Source: Nakamurella lactea DSM 19367 (GTDB lineage: Bacteria > Actinomycetota > Actinomycetes > Mycobacteriales > Nakamurellaceae). From it: a stretch of 64,000 nucleotides of DNA. Shown here in pieces: positions 33,610 to 41,135 of this stretch; within the stretch, counting starts at the first letter, position 1, and the number at the start of each line of letters is the position of its first letter. The stretch is taken from NCBI RefSeq assembly GCF_000426645.1, contig NZ_KE384549.1, positions 471,740 through 535,739 of the forward strand, in the 5' to 3' direction. Position numbers and translations under genes: made by a program. A model generated the notes under the pieces. That model saw nothing but the letters and a program-made list of their open reading frames with translations. It was not told the DNA's origin and made no database searches.

Positions 33610-34227
33610 GTGGCACCATCTGTGAGCGTGACCGCAACCCCGCCGTATCGCAGATCCACCGGTTCGGCCCGAGGCGAGGCCCGCCGTGAGCAGCTGCTGG
33701 AATCGGTGACCGAGGATCTCGCGCGCAACGGGCTGGCCGATTTCTCCCTGCGGCGGGCCGCCAGGGCGGCCGGCACCACCCACAAGGTGCTGCTGTACCA
33801 CTTCGCCGGCCCGGAAGATCTGCTCGGCCAGGCGATGCGACTGTTGCGGGCCCGGCGGTTGGCCAACGTTCTCGCGGTTGCCGTTCCCGGCGACACCCTG
33901 GCGGCCAAGGTCCGCTCGATGTGGCCGGTGCTGAAGGACGACGCGTCCGGCCTGCGGGTGATCGACCAGGCGATCGGTCTGGCGATGCACGATCCGCAGC
34001 GCTACGCGCACCTGGCGAAGGACGCCTCCGACCAGTACCGCGGGCCGCTGTTGGCGATGTGTCCGGGCCGCTGGACCGACGGTCGCAAACGCGAGGTGGC
34101 CGAGATGATCCTGGCCACCATGCGCGGGTTCCTGATGGAGTGGCGCACCGCCGGCGACAACGCCCGGATCCAGGACGGCCTGGCGGCGCTGGTCCGCGCG
34201 GTGCAACGCGAGGAGGACGCCGACTGA
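33610..34227 (+). CDS. TetR-family repressor
   Basis: 205 residues. N-terminal HTH (RREQLLESVTEDLARNGLAD, FSLRRAARAAGTTHKVLLYH) and an all-helical ligand domain. AAGGGGG lies 5 nt before GTG 33610; in-frame GTG codons at 33622 and 33628 are alternatives. The palindrome at 34268-34285, between this gene and the hydrolase, is a likely target. The 123-bp gap upstream shows no clear signal. Confidence 0.88.
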   Translation: MAPSVSVTATPPYRRSTGSARGEARREQLLESVTEDLARNGLADFSLRRAARAAGTTHKVLLYHFAGPEDLLGQAMRLLRARRLANVLAVAVPGDTLAAKVRSMWPVLKDDASGLRVIDQAIGLAMHDPQRYAHLAKDASDQYRGPLLAMCPGRWTDGRKREVAEMILATMRGFLMEWRTAGDNARIQDGLAALVRAVQREEDAD

Positions 34228-34267
34228 TCCGCGGCGAATTCTCTGGACACAATTCTCTGGACTCCAT

Positions 34268-34285
34268 GTGAACCACGTGGTTCAC
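34268..34285. promoter_or_regulatory. 18-bp perfect palindrome at the hydrolase promoter
   Basis: GTGAACCACGTGGTTCAC, ending 7 nt before the hydrolase ATG. Size and symmetry fit a TetR operator, and a tetR gene is directly upstream. Direct repeats of ATTCTCTGGAC flank it at 34239-34263. Confidence 0.7.
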
Positions 34286-34292
34286 TTCAATC

Positions 34293-35198
34293 ATGAAGAC
34301 GGCGCAACGGTCCAGGGTGTCCTTCGTCAGCGGCGGTGTCGAGTGCGTCGCCTGGCACTACCCCGGCAGCAACGGTGCCTGCGTGATCATGGCCGCCGGC
34401 AGCGCGGTCACCAAGGAGCCAGGGACCGACCCGTTCGCGGCCAGGTTCCATGCCGCCGGCTACAGCGTGCTGGCCTTCGACTACCGCTACCTCGGCGAGA
34501 GTGGCGGCCGGCCGCGCCAGGTGGTGCGGGCCCGCGATCAGCTGGCCGACTGGGATGCCGCGCTCGCCTTTGCCGCGACCTTGCCGGAGGTGGATGCCGG
34601 GCGCATCGTTGTCTGGGGTTTTTCGCTGTCCGGTGGACACGTGTTCCGGGTGGCGGCCCGTCATCCGGTGGCGGCGGCGATCGCCCAGACCCCGCTCGCC
34701 GACGGTGCGGTGGCGATGCGAAACGCGTTGCGGTACGAGACGATCGGGGTGATGCTGCGCTTCCCGCTGCTGGCGATGGGGGACCTGGTGCGGGGGCTGG
34801 CCGGGCGCGATCCGCTGCTGGTGCCGCTGGCCGGGCCGCGGGGCACCGTCGCCATGCTCAGCACCCCGGATGCCCAGGACGGCAACCGGGCCCTGAATCC
34901 TGGCAACAGCTACCCGGGTTGGCAACAGGCCATCGCCGCGCGGTCCGTCATTCCGACGGCGTGGTACCGACCTGGGCGGGCGGCGGCGGACGTCCGCTGT
35001 CCGCTGCTGGTCGTGGTGTGCGACAGCGACACCTCCGCACCGCCGGCCCCCGCGGTCCGTGCCGCCCGTCGGGCACCGGCCGGCGAGCTCGTCGAGCTGG
35101 TCGGCGGTCACTACGCACCGTTCCTGGACGAACACGACCGGGCCATTGACGCCGAACTCGCCTTCCTGGAGCGGGTCCTGTCCGGCCGAACGGACTGA
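34293..35198 (+). CDS. Alpha/beta hydrolase
   Basis: 301 residues. The nucleophile elbow GFSLSGGH carries the Ser, and GGHYAPFL near the C-terminus carries the His. The fold also shows VLAFDYRYLGESGG (oxyanion region). This resembles acetyl-xylan-esterase-like or lipase-like hydrolases of actinobacteria. Substrate unknown. Likely repressed by the adjacent TetR through the palindrome covering its start. Confidence 0.88.
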   Translation: MKTAQRSRVSFVSGGVECVAWHYPGSNGACVIMAAGSAVTKEPGTDPFAARFHAAGYSVLAFDYRYLGESGGRPRQVVRARDQLADWDAALAFAATLPEVDAGRIVVWGFSLSGGHVFRVAARHPVAAAIAQTPLADGAVAMRNALRYETIGVMLRFPLLAMGDLVRGLAGRDPLLVPLAGPRGTVAMLSTPDAQDGNRALNPGNSYPGWQQAIAARSVIPTAWYRPGRAAADVRCPLLVVVCDSDTSAPPAPAVRAARRAPAGELVELVGGHYAPFLDEHDRAIDAELAFLERVLSGRTD

Positions 35199-35279
35199 CG
35201 CGGGGCTCGATTGTTCGTGGCCTGGAAGGCATCCCGGCCCGGGCCGGCGACGAACAGGCCGGCCTCGACCGCGCCTGCC

Positions 35280-37151
35280 CTACGCGGCGTCCTGGCCGGC
35301 GAACTGCGTGGTGAACAACTCGGCGTACCGACCGCCGGCCGCGAGCAGCTCGTGGTGGGTGCCCTGCTCGGCGATCCGGCCGTTCTCGATCACCAGGATC
35401 TTGTCGGCTGTTCGCACCGTCGACAGTCGGTGGGCGATCACCAGCGAGGTACGGCCGGCCAGCGCCCCGGCCAACGCCTGCTGCACCGCCGCCTCCGACG
35501 ACGAATCGAGATGCGCCGTGGCCTCGTCCAGGATCACCACTCGCGGCGAGGCGAGCAACAGTCTGGCGATCGTCAGCCGCTGCCGCTCGCCGCCGGACAG
35601 TCGGTAGCCGCGCTCGCCGACCACCGTGTCCAAGCCGTCCGGCAGCTCGGCCAGCAAGGCCGTCAACCTGGCCTGTCGCAGGGCATCCGCCATCTGCGCA
35701 TCGGTGGCGCCTGGCCGGGCCAGCTGCAGGTTCGCCCGAATGGTGTCGTGGAACAGGTGCCCGTCCTGGGTCACCATCCCGACAGTGCGGCGGACCGACT
35801 CGGCCGTCAGATCCTTCACGTCTACTCCGGACAACAGCACCTGGCCGGAGTCGACGTCGTACAGCCGGGGAAGCAACTGGGCGATGGTCGACTTACCGGC
35901 CCCGGACGAGCCGACCAGCGCCACCAGTTCGCCCGGTTCCGCGCGGAACGAGATCCCGTGCAGCACCTCGACGCCGCCGCGGTCGTCGAGCTGGGTCACT
36001 TCCTCGAGCGAGGCGAGCGACACCTTGTCGGCCGACGGGTAGCCGAACCTGACGTCCCGGAACTCGACGGCGACGCCGCCGGCCGGAACCGCGGTGGCTC
36101 CGGGCTTCTCGACGATCAGCGGCGGCAGGTCCAGGACCTCGAAGACCCGTTCGAAGCTCACCAGAGCACTCATCACCGCCACCCGGGCGCCGGCCAGCGA
36201 GGTGAGCGGGGCGTACAACCGGGTGAGCAGCATCGCCAACGCCACCACCGACCCGGCCTGCAGGGTGCCGTCCAGCGACAGCACGCCGCCAAGGCCGTAG
36301 ACCAGCGCCAGCGCGAGGGCCGACACCAGGGTCAGTGCGGTCACGAACGTGGTCTGGAGCATCGCGGTCCGTACGCCGATATCGCGGACCCGGCCCGCCC
36401 TGACGGCGAACTCGGCGGACTCGGCGTCCGGTCGGCCGAACAGCTTGACCAGGGTCGCGCCCGGTGCCGAGAACCGTTCCGTCATCTGGTTTCCCATGGT
36501 GGCATTGTGGTCCGCGGCCTCCCGGCTCATGGTGGCCAGCCGGCGGCCGATCCGGCCGGCCGGGATCACGAAGACCGGCAGCAGAACCAGCGACAACACG
36601 GTGATCTGCCAAGAGATCGACAGCATCACGCCGAGGGTGAGGATCAGCATCACCAGGTTGCCGACCACCCCGGACAGGGTGGAACTGAAGGCGCGCTGCG
36701 CGCCGATCACGTCGTTGTTCAGCCGGCTGACCAGCGCGCCGGTGCGGGTCCGGGTGAAGAACGCGATCGGCATGGACTGCACGTGGGTGAACACCGCGGT
36801 CCGCAGATCGAAGATCAATCCCTCACCCAGCGCGGCCGACAGCCAGCGGGTGGCGATGCCGAGCCCGGCGTCGGCTACTGCGATCGCGGCGATCAACAGC
36901 GCCAATCGGACCACCGTCGAGGCAGGTTCGCCGCCGACGATCGCGTCCACCACCCGGCCGGCCAGCACCGGAGTGGCGACCGCCAGGGCGGCCCCGGCGA
37001 CGCTCAGCGCCACGAAGCCGGCCCATCGACGGGTGTGCGGCCGGGCGAAGGCAAAGATCCGCCGGATGGTTCCCGGCGCGAACGACCGGCGCCCACCGGT
37101 GTCGGACATGCTTCGGCGCAATGAGTCCCAGGCGGTCATCTCCATGCTCAT
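35280..37151 (-). CDS. ABC exporter half-transporter (fused permease and ATPase)
   Basis: 623 residues. Six-helix permease domain (about 30-300, with SRLNNDVIGAQRAFSSTLSG) and a C-terminal ATPase with Walker A GSSGAGKST, Q-loop VTQDGHLF, signature LSGGERQRL, Walker B VVILDEATAHLDS and H-loop IAHRLST. It works as a dimer to export lipids or drugs. ATG 37151 lies 6 nt after TACCGT in an unusual MerR-type promoter, so it is probably leaderless; ATG codons at 37145 and 37139 are alternatives. Confidence 0.92.
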   Translation of the reverse strand: MSMEMTAWDSLRRSMSDTGGRRSFAPGTIRRIFAFARPHTRRWAGFVALSVAGAALAVATPVLAGRVVDAIVGGEPASTVVRLALLIAAIAVADAGLGIATRWLSAALGEGLIFDLRTAVFTHVQSMPIAFFTRTRTGALVSRLNNDVIGAQRAFSSTLSGVVGNLVMLILTLGVMLSISWQITVLSLVLLPVFVIPAGRIGRRLATMSREAADHNATMGNQMTERFSAPGATLVKLFGRPDAESAEFAVRAGRVRDIGVRTAMLQTTFVTALTLVSALALALVYGLGGVLSLDGTLQAGSVVALAMLLTRLYAPLTSLAGARVAVMSALVSFERVFEVLDLPPLIVEKPGATAVPAGGVAVEFRDVRFGYPSADKVSLASLEEVTQLDDRGGVEVLHGISFRAEPGELVALVGSSGAGKSTIAQLLPRLYDVDSGQVLLSGVDVKDLTAESVRRTVGMVTQDGHLFHDTIRANLQLARPGATDAQMADALRQARLTALLAELPDGLDTVVGERGYRLSGGERQRLTIARLLLASPRVVILDEATAHLDSSSEAAVQQALAGALAGRTSLVIAHRLSTVRTADKILVIENGRIAEQGTHHELLAAGGRYAELFTTQFAGQDAA

Positions 37152-37157
37152 CGAAGC

Positions 37158-37188
37158 ACGGTAGAACTTCAAGTCAACTTGAAGGCAA
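37158..37188 (-). promoter_or_regulatory. MerR-type 19-bp-spacer promoter
   Basis: On the minus strand TTGCCT (37188-37183), a 19-bp spacer, then TACCGT (37163-37158). The dyad CTTCAAGT-N2-ACTTGAAG (37167-37184) fills the spacer. An overlong spacer with a central dyad is the mark of MerR-family activation by DNA untwisting. No merR gene is in the window. Confidence 0.75.
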
Positions 37189-37280
37189 TCTCGGAGCCGG
37201 CCGGCTACGGGCGGTCAGCCCCTGGCAGCGCTCGAAATGCATCGAAAGCCCTGCCCGCGTGCACCGGTGGTGCATCCCGC

Positions 37281-37814
37281 TTACAGCTGTCTGGATCGAT
37301 GGCGCCGGACGGCGGATCGGTTGGCGCAGCGGACGGAGCAGTATTGCTGACGGCCGTTGCGGGTGACGTCGACGACCACGGCCCGGCAGCTGTCGTTCGG
37401 GGACTGTCCCGCGGCGCATCGGTGCAGCCGGTGCATGCCACGGGTGGTGAGGTGCAACGCGGTTCCGACGCTGATCACCGCGGCGAGCACCTGCGGCAGC
37501 AGCTGGTTCTCGTCGCGATAGTGAAGATGCCAGCCCTCGTCGTGATGATCGGTCAGCCGGGGATAGGCGGCGACGGTGGCCATCTGCCGATTCAGAACTG
37601 CTGCCCGGCCGCGGGGTTCGTCGGCATCGACGACCGTCAGCCACTCGTCGATGACGGCCCTGGTACCGGCGTAATCGTCCGGCGCCGTGGGGAAGTCCAT
37701 CGTCATCCCGGCGTCCCGCACCCGGGCAATGATCCCGGCCCGGGCGTCCGGCCAGTCGTTGGCCAGCGAAGCGGCCAGCAGCACCGCGTATTCACCGTAA
37801 GGGTTGAGATGCAT
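37281..37814 (-). CDS. CGNR zinc-finger transcriptional regulator
   Basis: 177 residues. N-terminal ABATE-like domain and C-terminal zf-CGNR with HRCAAGQSPNDSCRAVVVD, QQYCSVRCANR (four Cys; CGNR reads CANR). DNA binding is inferred from the family. It is divergent from the small zinc-ribbon-like gene at 37841. Confidence 0.82.
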   Translation of the reverse strand: MHLNPYGEYAVLLAASLANDWPDARAGIIARVRDAGMTMDFPTAPDDYAGTRAVIDEWLTVVDADEPRGRAAVLNRQMATVAAYPRLTDHHDEGWHLHYRDENQLLPQVLAAVISVGTALHLTTRGMHRLHRCAAGQSPNDSCRAVVVDVTRNGRQQYCSVRCANRSAVRRHRSRQL

Positions 37815-37840
37815 AAGGCCATTACAGCATGGTGGTGGGC

Positions 37841-38062
37841 ATGACGACGACTGAGGTGAGCAGCAACCGCCGGCCCACCGATCCGGCGCCGACCCACGAA
37901 CACGGTTGGCAGGTCGAGTCCAGCCACCCCAGCACGCTGGGCCTGGTCTGCTACGTGCGCTGCCCGGGCTGCGGCACCCGCCGGGTCGACCTGCGGGACC
38001 AACTCGATACTCCGCCGGCGGCGCTGAGTGTCGCGGTTGGCCGGCCGCCGGTGCCGGGATAG
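37841..38062 (+). CDS. Small conserved protein with CPGCG motif
   Basis: 73 residues. HEHGWQVESSHPSTLGLVCYV and RCPGCGTRRVDLR suggest a single treble-clef-like or half zinc ribbon. A similar short family is seen in actinobacteria. ATG 37841 preferred to 37829. It converges with the ECF42 gene, leaving only one base between them. Function unknown. Confidence 0.65.
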   Translation: MTTTEVSSNRRPTDPAPTHEHGWQVESSHPSTLGLVCYVRCPGCGTRRVDLRDQLDTPPAALSVAVGRPPVPG

Positions 38063-38063
38063 C

Positions 38064-39227
38064 TCAGCCGATGAGTTGCTGGCGCAGCCGGGCGGCCTGC
38101 AGGGTCAGGTGGTCACGCTCGGCCAGGTTGGTGGCGGCCGCTGCCGCTTCGGCGTACAGCCGGGTCGCGCTCGACAGGTCGCCGGCCTTCTCCTGTAGGT
38201 GCGCCGACGCGGCGGCGAACCGGGGAGTCCCCGGATCGACGGCCGACAGGGCCGCGAGTCCGGCCTGGGCGCCGTCAGCCTCGCCCACTGCTACCGCGCG
38301 ATTGAGTCGGACGACGGGGCTGTCGGTGAGCCGCAGCAGTTCGTCATACCAGTCGACGATCTGCGGCCAGTCCGTCTGCGCGGTGTCCGGCGCGTCCGCG
38401 TGCAGGGCGGCAATCGCCGCCTGGGCCTGGTATTCGCCGATCCGGTCCCGGGCCAGGGCCGCCTGCAGGATGTCGACGCCCTCGGCGATCAGGGCGACGT
38501 TCCACAGCCGACGATCCTGGTCGGCGAGGGTGACCAGGCTGCCGTCCGGCCGGGTTCGGGCGGTCCGGCGCGCGTGGTGCAGCAGCATCAGCGCGAGCAG
38601 CCCGTGCACCTCGGGTTCGTCGGTGCCGGCGGCCAGCCGACGGGTCAACCGGATCGCCTCGGCGACCAGGTCGACGTCCCCGGAGTAGCCCTCGTTGAAG
38701 ACCAGATACAGCACCCGCAGCACCACCGACAGGTCACCCGGCCGGTCCAGCCGATGTTCGGCGATGGTGCGCTTGGCCCGGCTGATCCGTTGCGCCATCG
38801 TCGTTTCCGGCACCAGGTAGGCCGCGGCGATCTGCCGGGTGGTGAGGCCGCCGACCGCCCGCAGGGTGAGGGCGACCGCCGACGTCGGGGTCAGCGACGG
38901 ATGTGCACACAGGAAGTACAGCGACAGGGTGTCGTCCTCGTCGGCCACCGGACCGAGCTCGCGTTCCACGTAGCTGCGCAGTTCCCGGCCCCGCCGGGCC
39001 GACTCCGACCGGGCGGCGTCGACGAACTTGCGCCAGGCCACCGTCACCAGCCAGCCCCGGGGATCCCGGGGTTCCCCGGATGGCCAGCCGGTCAACGCTT
39101 CCACCATGGCCTCCTGCACGGCATCCTCGGCCGACGCGAAATCCGCGCCGCGGCGGAGCAGGACGCCGATCACCCCGGGAGTCAGCGCACGCAGGACCTC
39201 GGCGCCGGTCTGGGTCCGATCGGTCAT
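38064..39227 (-). CDS. ECF42-type RNA polymerase sigma factor with TPR-like C-terminus
   Basis: 387 residues. Sigma-2/4 regions (about 1-170: ASAEDAVQEAMVEALTGW, LTTRQIAAAYLVPETTMAQR) precede a long helical, TPR-like domain (FNEGYSGDVDLVAEAIRLTR, LLALMLLHHARRTAR, WYDELLRLTDSPVVRLNRAV, AGDLSSATRLYAEAAAAATN). That layout is ECF42, which pairs with DGPF proteins. ATG 39227 overlaps the upstream DGPF stop (ATGA). The C-terminal domain, not an anti-sigma factor, is thought to control ECF42 activity. Confidence 0.92.
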   Translation of the reverse strand: MTDRTQTGAEVLRALTPGVIGVLLRRGADFASAEDAVQEAMVEALTGWPSGEPRDPRGWLVTVAWRKFVDAARSESARRGRELRSYVERELGPVADEDDTLSLYFLCAHPSLTPTSAVALTLRAVGGLTTRQIAAAYLVPETTMAQRISRAKRTIAEHRLDRPGDLSVVLRVLYLVFNEGYSGDVDLVAEAIRLTRRLAAGTDEPEVHGLLALMLLHHARRTARTRPDGSLVTLADQDRRLWNVALIAEGVDILQAALARDRIGEYQAQAAIAALHADAPDTAQTDWPQIVDWYDELLRLTDSPVVRLNRAVAVGEADGAQAGLAALSAVDPGTPRFAAASAHLQEKAGDLSSATRLYAEAAAAATNLAERDHLTLQAARLRQQLIG

Positions 39228-39631
39228 TCGGTGACGGTAGGCGCCTCGCCCAGGAAGGGGCGCAGCTCGAGCCACTCGTGCAGCGGCTCGCCCCCCACAC
39301 CGGGCGCGGCGGAGAGCTCGCCGGCCAGCTCGACGGCCCGGTCGTAGGAGTCGACGTCGATCACCATCCAGCCGGCGATCAGGTCCTTCGTCTCGGCGAA
39401 CGGCCCGTCGGTGACCGGCGGGCGTCCCTCGCCGTCGTACCGGACGAAGGTGCCGTCGGGCGACAGTGCCTGACCCTCGACGTACTCGCCGCTGGCCTCC
39501 AGTCGCGTCGCGAAGTCGTCCATGTATTGAATGTGGTTGTGCACCTCGTCCGGCGTCCACTGATCCATCGGGACGTCCCTGATCGGGGTCGGGCCACCGC
39601 GGTAGTGCTTGAGCAACAGGTACTTGGCCAT
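39224..39631 (-). CDS. DGPF-domain (YCII-related) protein
   Basis: 135 residues. YLLLKHYRGG, the family hallmark DGPFAETKD, and GWMVIDVDSYDRAVELA give the DGPF/YCII fold. GGAGGACC lies just before the ATG. It is translationally coupled to the ECF42 gene and driven by an ECF42-type promoter, so the pair is autoregulated. The biochemical role of DGPF proteins is unknown. Confidence 0.92.
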   Translation of the reverse strand: MAKYLLLKHYRGGPTPIRDVPMDQWTPDEVHNHIQYMDDFATRLEASGEYVEGQALSPDGTFVRYDGEGRPPVTDGPFAETKDLIAGWMVIDVDSYDRAVELAGELSAAPGVGGEPLHEWLELRPFLGEAPTVTE

Positions 39632-39680
39632 CGGGTCCTCCGGGTATCGATGCGGCCTGGTGGCCGCGACTCGCAGCAGA

Positions 39681-39707
39681 GACGGAGCGGTCGACCGGTT
39701 CTCGACA
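39681..39707 (-). promoter_or_regulatory. ECF42-type promoter of the DGPF-ECF42 operon
   Basis: Minus strand TGTCGA (39707-39702), 17 bp, CGTC (39684-39681). This matches the reported ECF42 consensus of TGTCGA at -35 with CGTC-like -10. It lies 50 bp upstream of the DGPF start. Confidence 0.78.
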
Positions 39708-39798
39708 TGATCGGCCGAAGAAAGTATGGCCGCATCGCCTCGCGGTGCAGGATGGCAGGTGCGACCGGGCAGCAAAGCACGGATGGAGGCGGTGGTCG

Positions 39799-41100
39799 AT
39801 GACGTCGGGGCGAACGGCCAAGCGGCGGATGGTCCGCAGAAGGAGCAGCGCGGAACGCCTGCTGAGCCTGGTGGCGTTGCTGACGGGCACCGAACCTCCG
39901 GTGCGGGTGCGCGCCTGGGACGGCTCGGAGGCGGGCTCGCCCGGTGCCCCGTTGCTGATCGTCCACTCCCGCAGCGCCGTCCGGCGGCTGCTGCACCAGC
40001 GCGGCGAACTTGGTCTGGCCCGGGCCTACGTGGCCGGCGAACTGGATGTCGAGGGGGACTTGTACGACGCGCTGGCCCGGCTCGCCGACACGGGCAGGGC
40101 CATCGGCCGCAACCCGAGGCTGACGCCGTCCCGAGCCGCACAGGTACTGCGCGATGCGGTGGCGCTGGGCGCGCTGGGACCGGCCCCGGCACCGCCCGCC
40201 GAAGAGGTCCTGCTGTCCGGCGTCCGGCACTCCCGCCTCCGGGACCGGGCCGCGATCACCCACCACTACGACGTCGGCAACGACTTCTACCAGCTCGTTC
40301 TCGGACCGTCGATGGTGTACTCCTGCGCGTACTTCGTTGATGACGAAGACTCGCTGGCCGCGGCGCAGGCGGCCAAGCTCGATCTGGTCTGCCGCAAACT
40401 GGGTCTGCGTGCGGGGATGCGCGTCCTGGACGTCGGATGCGGTTGGGGATCGTTCGCGCTGCACGCCGCCCGGGAGTACGGGGTCGAGGTGGTCGGCATC
40501 ACGCTGTCGGAGCAGCAGGTGCGGCTGGCGAGCCAACGCGGCGCCGAGCAGGGATTGTCCGATCGGGTCGAGTTCCGACTGCAGGACTGGCGCGAGCTGG
40601 ACGATGGCCCGTTCGACGCGATCTCCTCGATCGGGATGGCCGAGCACGTCGGCGAGCAGCGCTTCGGCGAGTACACGGCCGCGCTGCGGGATCTGCTGCG
40701 GCCGGGCGGGAGGTTGCTCAACCATCAGATCAACCGGGCGCCGGGCGACCTGGTGACCAGCAGGACGTTCATCGACGCCTACGTGTTTCCCGACGGGGCG
40801 CTGTTGCCGCTGTCGACCGTGGTCACCCGGTTGGAGGACAGCGGCCTCGAGGTCCGCGACGTGCAGAACCTGCGTGAGCACTACGTCCGCACGCTGCGCG
40901 GCTGGGTCGCCAACCTGGACGCCAACTGGGACGAATGCGTGGCGCTGACGTCGCCGGGCCGGGCCAGGGTGTGGCGGCTCTACATGACCGCGTCAGCCCT
41001 CGGCTTCGCCCGCGGCTGGCTGCGGGTCAACCAGACATTGGTGGTGCGACCGCATGGCGATGGCGCCAGCGGCGTCCCGCCGGTTCGGGCGGATTGGTAG
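39799..41100 (+). CDS. Cyclopropane-fatty-acyl-phospholipid synthase family methyltransferase
   Basis: 433 residues. N-terminal lipid-binding region (about 20-120) and class-I SAM fold with HHYDVGNDFYQLVLGP, YSCAYF, VLDVGCGWGSFALHAA and SIGMAEHVGE. It converts membrane-lipid double bonds to cyclopropane or methyl-branched groups. GGAGG lies 9 nt before ATG 39799. It is divergent from the ECF42 operon but has no visible ECF42 box of its own. Confidence 0.9.
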   Translation: MTSGRTAKRRMVRRRSSAERLLSLVALLTGTEPPVRVRAWDGSEAGSPGAPLLIVHSRSAVRRLLHQRGELGLARAYVAGELDVEGDLYDALARLADTGRAIGRNPRLTPSRAAQVLRDAVALGALGPAPAPPAEEVLLSGVRHSRLRDRAAITHHYDVGNDFYQLVLGPSMVYSCAYFVDDEDSLAAAQAAKLDLVCRKLGLRAGMRVLDVGCGWGSFALHAAREYGVEVVGITLSEQQVRLASQRGAEQGLSDRVEFRLQDWRELDDGPFDAISSIGMAEHVGEQRFGEYTAALRDLLRPGGRLLNHQINRAPGDLVTSRTFIDAYVFPDGALLPLSTVVTRLEDSGLEVRDVQNLREHYVRTLRGWVANLDANWDECVALTSPGRARVWRLYMTASALGFARGWLRVNQTLVVRPHGDGASGVPPVRADW

Positions 41101-41135
41101 CGCCGACCGAGCGCCGGCCGTCCCCGCGAAGGGTG

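Noticed and set aside
35211-37124. 637-codon plus-strand frame opposite the ABC exporter
   Set aside because: Antisense of a gene with all ABC motifs; Gln/Arg/His-rich shadow coding.
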